DNA of 64,000 bases from Plantago major (lineage: Eukaryota > Streptophyta > Magnoliopsida > Lamiales > Plantaginaceae): NCBI GenBank assembly GCA_026545765.1, contig CM048842.1, positions 32,413,167-32,477,166 of the forward strand. Reading direction: 5' to 3'. Shown one piece after another: positions 23,029-36,116 of this stretch (its first letter is position 1; each line of letters begins with the position of its first letter). Both the position numbers and the translations under genes were made by a program. The notes under the pieces are model-generated. The model saw only the letters and a program-made list of their open reading frames with translations. It was not told where the DNA came from and ran no database searches.

Positions 23029-25532
23029 TTAGGTTCTCATACCAACAATGGAACCATCTGGACTAAAAAATCTTCCAGTAGGAATCCATTTTAGAATGAA
23101 TTTCTTAGGAACATTCTTTTGTCTAACAGGTTCATAAGGAGGAATTCTAGTTAAATGATTAGTATCATTGTTATTAAGAACTACATTCTTCCTTGGTGTG
23201 TTCCTTGGTGCTCCATTTGGTGCTTTTAGATATCTATCAGGTTTCTGAGTCTGCTTCTCAGCAAACTTAGCTTTCCTAGCCAGATTTCTTCTATCACTGG
23301 CATTCAGATTTTCAGTGGCTTGATTCATCTTCCACTTCTGATAATTGTTGTGAGCAATTCCAGCCTTTAACCATCGTTCTTCCTCTTGTTTGTACTCACG
23401 AGCAAGTTGTTTCCTGATGGCTTTATAGCCAATATCATTCCAAGCACCTGGTGCTATCTGAGATCTCTTCTCAACAGCTTTGCTAGTCTCTGGATAATCT
23501 ATTTTCTTTCTAGAAAACGGGACATAGGAGAATTTGTCAGCTCCTGCAATTTTTCCTTTTTGAGAGACATAGCATTGTAGGTGATTACACTTTTCAGTGT
23601 TATGTTTCTTTCCAGAGACATGCCCGACAGGTTTTCTTTGGACTTGTTTTCCCACAAAGGCTTGGTCGCAACTGCCTTTTCCTTTGTCAACAATCTTTTC
23701 TTTACGACATCAGAGATTGTTTGGGAATCACCTTGTTGAAAGCATCGATAAATGTTCGCCTTCATTACTCTTATTCAGAGTGGTGGAACTGTCATGTGTG
23801 TCCAAATTTAAGTCCTCTCTTTTCTGATGGATCTCTTAAATAAGATTGTACTTCAGTAAGAGTGTCACTAGCTTTGGCATAAGATTGAAAAGATAGTTCT
23901 TTCTTTTTGAGTTCCTTATTTTCAAAAAGAAGATCTTCACATTTCTTTTGAAGATTGGCCATTGTTTCTTTATGTGACTTTTCGATCTCAGATATATGAG
24001 CCTTGAGAAATGCATTTTCAGCATCCTTTTTCTCAGATATCTTGATTATTTGAGAATTTTCCTTTACAAGAGAATTCTTTTCTTCTTCAAGATTTTCGGC
24101 TCTTGCTCGGACCATTAGAAATTCTCTTTCATAGAGATCAAGTTCTTTTCTGAGATTTTCCAGATCTTTGATTCCTTCTTCATCACTTTCATAAGTATAA
24201 CAGGAAGTATGTGTTACCTCATCAGCCATTAGACAAGTTTCAATGTTCGAGATATCTGGAAAGATTTCTTCAGCCATTCCACACACTTCTTTCTTCTTTT
24301 GACCAAAGTCAATTACTTCATGAGAAACACTGCACATTTCTGGGAAGGCAGTGTGGAATCATCTGAAGCCTCATTCTCAGAATCAGACGCAATATCTAGA
24401 GCATCCGGTTGGATTTGAATCTTTTTCCTCTCTTCAGTGAGCATAGCTCTCTAACTTCTTTTGAAGATTCTTCTGTCTTTCTTGTCACCTGTCTTTAGTT
24501 TGATGAAGGCAGGGCAATCCTTCTTGAAATGACCAGGTTTTTAACAATAGAAACAGATATCCTTTCCGATTTCTGCTTCCTCAGTACTTGATGCTTTCTG
24601 AGCCGGCTTGTTCAGCGAGCTTTGCATATTTTTGTACTGGTGATAGTTTGAGCCTAGATGCTTTTTCAGCTTCTCTTTGGCTTTTCTTCTCTCAATTTCT
24701 CGACTGACATATTTTCCCATTTGATTTACAGCAAGAGCATCCTCAGTCACCTCCTTGCCTTTCTTCTTTTCAGAAGTTCCTTGAGCAACATTCTGCAACT
24801 TCTCAGTTGTTTGTTCTCTCTGAGTTGTTTCATAGTCAACAGTGGCAAGGTGAGAGAAAAGTTCCACAGGAGTGATATCTGGCATTCCTTGGTTTAAGTA
24901 GAAAAACTTTGTGTGTTCCCAGTTATGATTTAGACTTCTCACAATAGTCTTAATCTTTTCTGACTGGGTATATCTATTACTCTCACCAAGTGCAGCCATA
25001 TCACTCATAAGTGTTGTAAACCAGAAATCTAGTTCTTCAAGAGTCTCCGTGGGACCTTGTTTAAAGTTTTGGAATTTGAGCTTCAAAACTTCGAACTTAT
25101 TTTCCTTTGTTTTCTCAGTGTCGGCACAGATTTCTTCAATCAGTTGCCATGCCACTTTCGCCGTTTTTGCACCCATAGTTTACACTGTATGTGCTCTGGA
25201 GTAGAACGTATGATGATATTACGAGCCTGACCATCCAGTCAATTTCTCTTGGCATCTTCTGATGTCCAGAGCTCTCTGGGATTTGGTTCGTAAAAGACTT
25301 GACTGGAAGGTCTCCCACTAGTTGACGCATCTGTTTGTGAAGACCCATCGCTTTGTTCTCTGTCTCTACCATTAGAAACCTTTATGACTTGCTTGAGTTG
25401 TTGAATGACTATTGGGCCATTCTTTATTACTTCGATCATTTCGTCACTGATGGCTTCTAGGTGGAGCATCATGTTGTTCTTCCATTTTTCATAATTCTCG
25501 GGCTTGAGAATTGGGGCGTCACTTAAAGACAT
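23029..25532 (-). pseudogene. Element B: gag
   Basis: Structural protein of the virus-like particle. It starts MSLSDAPILKPENYEKWKNN at 25532, the usual opening of copia gag in the UBN2/DUF4219 group, about 100 bp after the primer site. A zinc knuckle CFYC-x-KPGHFKKDC follows near 24555-24505 and is broken by TAA at 24539-24541. Then comes an acidic coiled-coil segment (about 24337-23830, LENLRKELDLYEREF) and a basic region (REYKQEEERWLKAGI, NLARKAKFAEKQTQK) ending MRT-stop at 23029. The protease frame continues in phase after that TAA. Frameshifts near 25240, 24400 and 23790. C has the same layout. Confidence 0.85.
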
Positions 25533-25634
25533 CCTGCAGCAAACACTAAACAAACAAATCAAGTGTAGGTGAAAAGCAGATTGTGGGCACTTATCTGGGA
25601 TCTAGGTTCAGTGCAGAAGGCTTGGGAACCTCCT

Positions 25635-25646
25635 GCTCTGATACCA
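25635..25646 (-). other. Element B primer binding site (tRNA-Met)
   Basis: TGGTATCAGAGC on the minus strand, two bases inside the 5' LTR. It is complementary to the 3' end of initiator tRNA-Met, the usual primer of plant Ty1/copia elements. Confidence 0.9.
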
Positions 25647-25648
25647 CT

Positions 25649-27267
25649 TGTTGGTCCAGATAACGGCAAAGTAAAAGACTGGGGGGGGGGGGTGAATAGT
25701 CTTTTAAAATTTTTGTCGATAAGCACAGTTTCTCAGATATCTGATACTTAATTTCAGAGAGCGAAAGACTTTTCTGTGATAAGTGCACGAGCTCAGCAAG
25801 ATAAGTAAAGCAAGTAATAGACTGCAGAAAGTAAATAACACAAGTCTTTTTATAGTGGTATCTGAAGGTGGCGTAATCCTTCAACTAATCCACTTCGGCC
25901 TTTCTCAGGCCTAGAATCCACTAAGACAGATAAATGATGTAACCTTACAAATATCTTCTCTTGATTCCTAAATACACTAGGTTCCCAACCGAGTGTTCCC
26001 CCTGAGTTATTCCCCGGCTTTCACAACCAAGTACTTCCTGTACTCAGAAACCTTTTTGAGCTATTCCTTAGTTTCCCAAACTAAGTACTCCCTGTGCTCA
26101 ATAACCTTGGAGTTATTCCTTAGTTTCCCAAACTAAGTACTTCCTGTACTCCACGCCGATTAAGGTGTTGGTTAAGGTAAATTGTCAGGTGAGCTTCTTT
26201 AATAACTTGTTCAGTTATTCAGATAGCTCTATGAATCAAGTATACTTAATACACTTTGCAATGTATGGTATCTTGTTCTTTACTGACCTAAGTCTATGAT
26301 AAGTGTTTAAGAGAATGAATCTCAGATATGAAATCTTAATTCAACTCTTTCACAATTAACAATGCTTGTTAAGGATCAGGACACTTAGAACTTTTGTGCT
26401 ACTTAGAATCAAGAGCTTTGGTCGCAACAGAAAGCTTGAAGGTAAGTAGTGTGCTTGAGAGAGCTTGTGAAAGTATTCAATGTAAGTTCTGTGTGTGTTC
26501 TAAGGTGTCTTCTGAAGCAGTCTAAGTGTTGATATTTATAGATGAATTTGAGTGCCGTTTGAATAGTATCCGTTAGGCTTAACTCAATTTCAACCTATTG
26601 ATATCTGAGTATAGTACTGTAGCAGGTTTGTCTTCTTTTTCAGAAGCTACCATTTTTGTTCAGATATTTATGTCTGCGCATTTAATGCACTGTACTATTC
26701 TTTCTCCTATAGTGCCAACGGAACTATGCATTGTATTAGAGATCTTATTCTATCATAGTTCTCTGAAGCTTTGCATGTTCTTTTCCATAGATTATCACAA
26801 CTCCAGATACCACTTGTTGAAACAACTTTGTTATAAAATATTTCTTTTCAGAAACATAGTTTATGTCCAAGGTATCTGAGTGTAGATATCTGTGGGCACT
26901 TTCCTTGTTTCAGAAACCTTTTAGTTCTCAGATATCTCTTGTAACACTGTTTTTTTTTAAAAACGCTTGTGTCTTCAAGGTATCTGGTCATTGGTATCTG
27001 AAAAACCTTTGTCCTCAGCAATCTTGTGCAATCTTCAAGTCTTCAAAATTGTTGAACTTTTCCTGCCGGATGCTTTCTTCTTGGTCTTCTTCATAAAATA
27101 AAAATTACATATCGAGACCTAACATCCTATACAAGATTTGCTAGACTATCATACTTAGTGAGTTTCCTCTTTTACAGTGTTCAAGTGAACCAAGAGTACT
27201 AATCACCTTTCTGAGCTAAGATAAGTCATTAGGTTGCTGATCAAAATCTAAACAGATATTCCTTATA
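25649..27267 (-). mobile_element. Element B 5' LTR (1619 bp)
   Basis: TGTTGGTCC at the inner edge, a 12-base G run at 25681-25692 flanked by AAAAGACT and AGTCTTTT, hairpin repeats at about 25990-26160, intact TATAAATA (minus strand) at 26533-26540. The outer end reads CCTTATA where CCTAACA is expected, so the terminal dinucleotide has mutated. Confidence 0.9.
26533..26540 (-). promoter_or_regulatory. LTR TATA box (element B, 5' LTR)
   Basis: TATAAATA on the minus strand in the promoter LTR, at the position equivalent to the box in A and C. Likely start region for the genomic RNA. Confidence 0.6.
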
Positions 27268-27522
27268 GTCTTCAGCAACCTTGTGCAGTTTCTTGATCTT
27301 CGAAAATTGAGTTCTTCTGCTGGATGCTTCCTTCAAGGTCTTCTTCAAAGATATAAAAATTACATTAAGAGACCTAACATCGTATACAAGATATGCTAGA
27401 CTAACACACTCAGTAAGCTTCCTCTTTTACAATGTTCAAGTGAACTAAGAGTACTAGTTACCTTTCTGAGCTAAGATAAGTCATTGGGGTTACTGTTCAA
27501 AAACTAAGAGATATTCCTAACA
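27268..27522 (-). mobile_element. Older solo LTR, second part
   Basis: Continues the LTR that breaks off at 11266: GTCTTCAGCAACCTTGTGC and onward, through GAGACCTAACATCGTATAC, to the terminus CCTAACA at 27522. The first five bases are the duplicated target of B. Divergence from the B LTR is obvious by eye, so this LTR is older. Confidence 0.8.
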
Positions 27523-29798
<2,276 letters not shown>

Positions 29799-29817
29799 AA
29801 TTTCCCCCTTTTTGATC
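29799..29817 (-). other. Element C polypurine tract
   Basis: GATCAAAAAGGGGGAAATT on the minus strand; one base different from the A and B tracts. Primes plus-strand synthesis. Confidence 0.8.
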
Positions 29818-30188
29818 AGTCAACGATGACTATCTTACCTATTACAAATCTGGATGAGTGAACAATCCAACACTTAATCTTTTCTTAAGATCTTCAAATT
29901 ATTTAATTAAGTGCAGAAAGTAGACATCAACCAAATCACAAGGTGTGATCTTTGCTGATAAGTTATCTTTTATAGAATATTATCTGAGAGTAAGTTCTTC
30001 AGATAAGTTACAAATAAAGATTACAGATAACTTTAATACATAATACAGTTAAGCTCAGTCAGCAAAAATATAACAAAAACTACGTAGTAAATCAGGACAA
30101 CAGGAGTAACCAAGCTCCAAGTAAACATGCTAATAAACTAGTCTTCAATTCTTCAATTTCTTCAAGTCTTCAACAGTGTTTCTGTGGA

Positions 30189-33100
30189 TTAGTCTGCAAA
30201 TTTCCTATCTCCAAACCTTTTGATGTCATCAGAATAGTCATAGAGAAGAGTTCTAACGAGCATCTCTGTGTCTCTGGCAAATCCACAGAGCTCTTTGTAG
30301 GTTTTGGTAGGATTTTTCTTGACAAAATGTTTGACCCACAGATACTTTCCCCACTTCCAGGCATGCTCTATTCTGATATCTGAAAGCTTGAAGTATTCGT
30401 AGATAATCTTGGATATCGATGTCACCCTTGTATTGATCTTGATTAGATAGAGAACGATTGATAGGGTTCTACAGCGAGTCTTGCTCTTGTGCCTGTTCCT
30501 GTGATATTCAGAATTCTGTGCACATCATCTGGCTTTCCATATGGACATTCATCAGAGAGGTCCTTTCTCATGGCTTCAGTTCTCTTGACAACTTCAAAAT
30601 CCAACCAGGCTTTAATGTGATTGGTGTTGATCAAGGTTGGCTTATCTTTTCTCCATGCCATAAGTTGTTTATGGATTGGTTCTGGAAATCTTGAATTTAC
30701 CAATAGATGCTTAAGTTCCAGAATCCAATAGCCATTTTTCTGATTGATGCACCTGTAGACAGAGGAATCATTGTCATACTTCACATACTCTATTTTGGCT
30801 TCTTCTGGCCTGAGTGGAAGTTGACTTTGTCTTTGCTCGCTCTCGATCTTCCTTCTCTGTCTTGAATTCTCTTTGGGGTTGTTGCTTGAAGAGCCACCAC
30901 CCTGGATAGACTTGGTATTTCCAGAGGGTGTTTTAGCTGCTAGGGGCTTTGCAGCTATGGGCTCAGTTAGGCTTTCAATTTTCCTTTTCTTGTGAAGAGG
31001 AGCTTCATCTTCATCAGTTTCCTCATCATCATCAAGATTGAATCTTGTGTGAGTTTTACAGCCTTCTTCATTGCCCAGGGACTTGATTTGACCTTCTTCT
31101 TCTTCTTCAGAAGATTCATCAATCCCTTTAACTTGTCTTTTCCTTGGAGCCTTGGTACTCCTTGGAGGTTTCTGTGCCATTGCCCTTGTTATCATTTTAG
31201 TTCCTTCAGTAGGTTTCTGGGAAGCAGCTACTATTTGCAAAGCAGCTTGGCTTGAGGAGGGTTCATTGATTCTGAGTGGTGGCTGGGAAGTTTTCATGTT
31301 TCTTCTTCCTTTCTGAGCCGCACCAGCTCCAGATTTCTTCTTGTTTTCTTCTCCTTCTTCCCATTCCCCCTGACTTTGAGGTCCAGATTTGTACATTCTT
31401 TCCCCCCTTAGTCATTGTTGGCTAACTCAGTCTCATAAAGGAATCTGAGAGAGAGTTAAAATGCCCTTGTAAATAATTATAGGCAGTGACCAACTTCTGA
31501 AGTTCGGCTTTGAGCTCCTGATTTTGCTTGATAAGTCCATTGTCCTTGTCAGTGAGCTCTGCTAATGGGCCTAGGATGGCATCTGCTTTTCCAGCAGTGT
31601 AACTTGCCTCTTGGAAAGCTTTTTCAGCTAAAGACGCATCATCATCCCTTATCATTCCCAGATCTTTCTGAGAAATGACTATGCTAGTTGTTCTCTGAGT
31701 GATGAGCTCAGTGAACTTTCTCATTTCAGAGGGGACGGAGGCAATTACTTCCTTGTTCTGTGAAGACATCTCCTTGTTCAGAGTAGCGATGCTTGCACGT
31801 GTTCATGTATTCATTGGAGTGAACATTTGGCGCTTCTTTGAAAATTGTAGGAGCAATCGACTTCCTTTTCAAGTGAGAAACCGCTAGATGTTCATTGCGG
31901 TGCTCTGCCAAAGTCTTGTCTTCTTCATCATCTGAGTAATCAGGCCAGTGATCTTCATCCTCTTGGACATTTTCATCGATTGTATCGAGTCCAAAGAACC
32001 ATCTCGAGATTGGTTTCTTTCCTTTACGGGAGGAGGATGGTACTTCTTTTGAAGATGATGCGCCTTAGCATCATGCTTGACTTGAATACTTCTTGATGTC
32101 GAGTTCTTTGGTGATATCATGCCTGACATCTCGTAGCTCTTTAACCTCGAGTAAGCAATCATTTCTTGTAAGTATTGATCTTGTAGTTGATCAAGCTTGT
32201 CTCTGGATTTAGCTATTTGATCTTCCGATTGAAGATGGAGTCATTGTTCTTCTTCCAACAGGTTATGCGAGTTGAGCGATCTGGTTTGAGTGTTTAATAT
32301 TTTCGATCGGTTTCTTGTAAAGCTCAACTACTTGTTCAAGAGTAATCGGGTGTTGGTTAGAAGATGGATGAGTAGATTTCTGAGGAGATGGAGACGGAGA
32401 TTTCTGTGAAGGCTTCTCAGTGTGCTTTTCAGCAGCTGAGGCATCATTTCTTAGTGAAATTCCTCCGGTCCCTGGTGCAGGGGCATCATCATCATCCTTT
32501 TTGTCTGTGTCATCCTTTTGGTGATGGTCAGTGGGAGGTTCGTCGAAGTCATTTTCGTTTATCTCTTCCTCCTCATCATCTTCAGATACAAGATTGATCA
32601 CTTCAGGAATAGTGATCTTCTGCCCATTAACCTCTTCTTGTTCAGAAGGTATAAATTGCAGAGTTTGGGGCAGGACTGGCTTAAATGCCATTTGTAATCT
32701 TGTCTGACCATCTGCCTGTTCAAAGGCTTGTATCAAACTGTGCGCTACTTCTCTGGAGAAATCCTTATGCAATAGAGTCGCAACTGTGTATTGTTCAGTA
32801 GGGAACATTGCATGGATGTATGTCTCCAAGTCAAGAGCTCGTGCTCGTCTGTTTAGTTGATCTGTGATTCTCAAGATGTCGCAACTTTGTCCCCGTGCAT
32901 TTCTACTTCTGATTGATCCTGTGAATAGAAAGTATTGAATATTTTTAGAAGAGATATAAGATAACCCAAGATGAAGAATACTTATCACTTGATTCGTCAT
33001 ATACCTTCATGCTAGAAGGCTCAGTGATGTGTTCTTCAGAAACCTTGTTGGTCTCTGGGTTTGTCTCTGGCATTTCTGCCTTATCTTCTTCCATCTCAGT

Positions 33101-35289
33101 TGGAGCCTGTTAGAAATATTTATTTCAATGATTAAGCACATAAACTTATAACTGAAGAAGTGTTATCTTAAGAATCCATTATTACCTGTGACACAGGCTC
33201 AGATGTCTTAAGAGGCGAGGTTGAGGAAACCTCCTTCTCAGTTTCTGAGGTAAGCTTTTCAGCTTCCTCTTGTTTGTGTGTTTCTAACTCAGCCTGTAAC
33301 AAAGAATTTTTATAAAGAACAAGATGTACAAGCATAAAAATTTTCACAAGATAAGAGTTAAACCGGTCAGCTACCTGAGTAGTTTCAGGCTGATTGGTCT
33401 CTGGAACTTGTGACCTTTCTATACTTTGGTCTTCTTGTCCCAGTGCAGTTTCTTTGCTTGAAGTTGCTGGTACTTCACACCTATCCTGAGTATGCAACTC
33501 AGTTGCCTCCCCTGGTTGATCATTCTGAGTAGATGTCTCAGTTTGATCCCTCTCATTGAGTTGGGGAACCTGCTCTTTTGCAGGATTTTCTTCAGCATAC
33601 TGCATTGCTGGTAATTCGAAATGGAGTTCATTTACCATTTCATCAACCACTTGTGGCTGTTGTGGTTGTTGTGGTTGTGGTTGTTGTGGTTGTCTGGAAG
33701 CAGAGGATTGGTCAGTAGAATGTTCTTCCAGATTTTTAGTTGTGGCGTTTCCATCAGCATCCGCCAGTACTAAAATACCACTCATCAGGGCTTTTTGAAG
33801 TTGTGCAAGAGAAATATTCCCTGATGATGTGTTTGCACCAACAACCTTTGCTATGGGTTCAGCAACCTGTGGTGTAGGTTCTTCTTCAGATACCTTATCA
33901 CCAGTTACTGTTTCAGTAACCTTAGCCCTCTTTGTTCTTTCTAGGACTTGAGAGATGACTAGTTCATCATCTTCATCGTCAGAGCTCTCATCAGCATTGG
34001 GAACTGATTGATCCATTATTCCTGCGGTTTCTGCAGATAGGGCTTGGTGTTTTTCACCACTTTTGGCAGCATTTATGAGTTCATCAGCAAGGCTTTCTGC
34101 ATTAGTCGCAACATTTCTGAAAGCACTTTCTCTTGCTGAGTCTACTTGTTCAGTAGTTGATAACTCTTTTTCATCATTGATGATTTCATCTGCCTTTATC
34201 AGTTCATCGACAATGCCTGCAGATATCTGAGAATCGACAACCTCTTTGGGTGTGTCTTCTGATTTGCCAGCGGACTTCTTTCTTGAAGTTCTGGGCTTCT
34301 TGGTTGCAACCTTTTCTTCAGATACCTTTTCAGACTTTCGCTTCTTAGAACCTTTCTGAGACCCAGTAACCTTTTTCATCAAGTTTGTATACTCATATTT
34401 GTAGAGTAGGTTACTGTTGGCTATTTCAAAGCCTCTCTGAGCTCAATGCAAGCTTTTCCAAAAGTAGCATATTTTCGCACCATATCCTCTGATGGCCTTT
34501 GGCTCAACTAGTCCTTTGGTAATCTTAGGCTCGAAGCCTTGAATCTTCTTCACAAACTTCAGAAAGGCGTACTTTCCCCAGTTAAAAGGGTTTTCCAGCC
34601 TTTTGTCTTGTTGATTCAGCAAGAACATCATCATCCACCGTTCTTGGCTTATCTGGTCAGCACCTCCTTGTAGACCATCAAAGCATCTGTGAAGAATGCA
34701 AGCCAGTACATCCCAGTGAACCAACGGATGTCTAGTTCGGATGTCAGCAAGCTTGAACTCAGTGGGTGTATCTGATTTTTCAAGATCACACACGTCACTG
34801 TAAAGTTCTTTAACACCTTCAAGGAGTTCATCATCCTTGGTGTTTATTTCAAAATCCTTTCCAAGATTTTGAAACTCAAACAACTTACAGAAAGTTGTTA
34901 AGTCCAGAAGGATTTCCTTTCCTTGGACTGAGGTTTTAATGAACACTATTTGATTGCCTTGAAACACAGGAAATAATCCTGGAGTTGTTGTAGAATTCCA
35001 ACACATCGAGTGATGAAATTCCACTAGGGCGAGCAGATAGAAAGCCCTTGATTTGTGCCTTTTCAAGCATGTCAAGAATTAGCTTTCTGTCGGCTTGGTT
35101 CTCTATTCCATCCATGAGGTATTCCTCAACCATGGCACCACCCCAAATCATTCTGTGATTTGAAGTCCAATGGTCAGGATTAAAATCTCCTACCAGTCGG
35201 TTGTTCACAATAACCAACTCTGGTGCTTGCTTTTCAGCAGTACCAGTGGAGGATTGAGATTTTAGTGTACTTGAACTTTTAGGGGCCAT
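30189..35289 (-). pseudogene. Element C: long additional ORF (aORF), with internal deletion
   Basis: Third copy of the extra gene. ATG at 35289 (MAPKSSSTLKSQ), N-terminal region LVGDFNPDHW, LDVLEFYNNS, WDVLACILHRCFDG, then a long open stretch 34382-33168 that reads straight through intron 1 (81 bp, no stop). Basic KKPRTSRKK, acidic and Gln/Pro-rich parts (PQQPQPQQPQQPQ) follow. Introns 1-3 are present; a deletion of roughly 0.5 kb fuses exon 4 to the middle of exon 6 at about 32875, removing introns 4 and 5. The C-terminal CINQKNGYWILELKHLL domain ends KFAD-stop at 30189. Frameshifts near 34970, 34430, 32260 and 30440. Function unknown; same cautions as for the A copy. Confidence 0.75.
32919..33374 (-). 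other. Element C: three introns of the aORF
   Basis: GT-AG introns at 33294-33374 (81 bp), 33107-33185 (79) and 32919-33004 (86), separating exons of 108 and 102 bp, the same exon lengths as in B. Introns 4 and 5 are lost with the deletion at about 32875. Confidence 0.78.
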
Positions 35290-36116
35290 CTCTTTATATA
35301 GTGTAGGGATTTGAAATTGGTTTTTGAAAGAGATTTGATTTAGTAATTCTTTGCAGAAAAACTTAATCTAGATTTGCAGAGATTGTAGAAGGTTTTGTAG
35401 AGAATCAGGAGAAGGATTTGCTATTTTTGTGCAAGATGAGTTTTCGGATTAGGCAAAAGTGATTTCCTATGCCAAAATCCTATATATATAGCAGTTGAAT
35501 CCCAATAGACAAATACATACAAATTGATTTTGTGTGTACGTATCTGTGATTTGCAAGCAGGCGTGAGCAAAAGCTAGTTCGGCATTAAATGCTTAGTGGG
35601 CCATGTCTGAATTTCAACAGTCCACTATTTATTGTGAATTAATTTCCACCGTATAGATCAATCGCTTAATTTCATCAAAGGTCACCATTGCTTCTTCAGC
35701 AATGATCACATTCAACAAGTGTAATTGTGCCCATTTAATGAATTTTGGCGCATAGATTTCTGAATCACGTTTTTGTATGACCAAGAACACTGTTTGCATC
35801 TGAATCTGTCTTATACTTAGGATTTTTCCAAGTTTTTCATCAAGATAGAAATAATGCGAGTTTCAAGAGAGTAGTTGACTGCAGATAGTTATACTATTCT
35901 CTTTTGTGTTTCCCGTTTATAGAGTGATTCAGATATCTGAGTTCCCGTCTCAGAGATCTTAAGCTATCTTTTTGCTTTTTAGCCTTTTTGACTTCTGGAT
36001 ACCCATTCCAGAATTCTCTTTTCTCTTCTCTGGATACCCGTTCTAGATACCTCTTCTCTGGATGCCCGTTCCAAATACCTCTTCTCTAGATGCCCGTTCC
36101 AGATACCTGAACTCTT
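35290..36116 (-). other. Element C: spacer between pol and the aORF
   Basis: Contains at least four GGGTATCCAGA-type repeat units (about 35940-36110), a degraded purine tract near 35905, the TATA-like box at 35481-35490 and the leader to the ATG. No coding frame seen. Confidence 0.65.
35481..35490 (-). promoter_or_regulatory. Putative internal promoter (TATA) for the C aORF
   Basis: TATATATATA about 195 bp upstream of the aORF start, at the same place as the box in B. The flanking words (GGCATAGGAAATC and TTGCTATT on one strand or the other) are alignable to B. Promoter function is inferred. Confidence 0.4.

Larger units (their letters stand above)
11267..27267 (-). mobile_element. Element B: complete 16.0 kb Sire-like Ty1/copia retrotransposon
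   Basis: A full-length but decayed element on the minus strand: 5' LTR 25649-27267, primer site 25635-25646, gag 25532-23029, pol 23028-19682, spacer 19681-18863, aORF 18862-13305, polypurine tract 12936-12918 and 3' LTR 12917-11267. The domain order protease, integrase, RT, RNase H is that of Ty1/copia; RT motifs (VRNK-like [31 protein letters not shown]) and the extra ORF after pol suggest the Sire/Maximus lineage. The outer terminus at the right reads TATA where ACA is expected, two point changes in the end. Flanked by GTCTT. Confidence 0.9.

Noticed and set aside
23010-23050. A 38 bp GT-AG intron spanning the gag-protease TAA in B
   Set aside because: Far shorter than usual plant introns, and the 5' splice site is absent from copy C.
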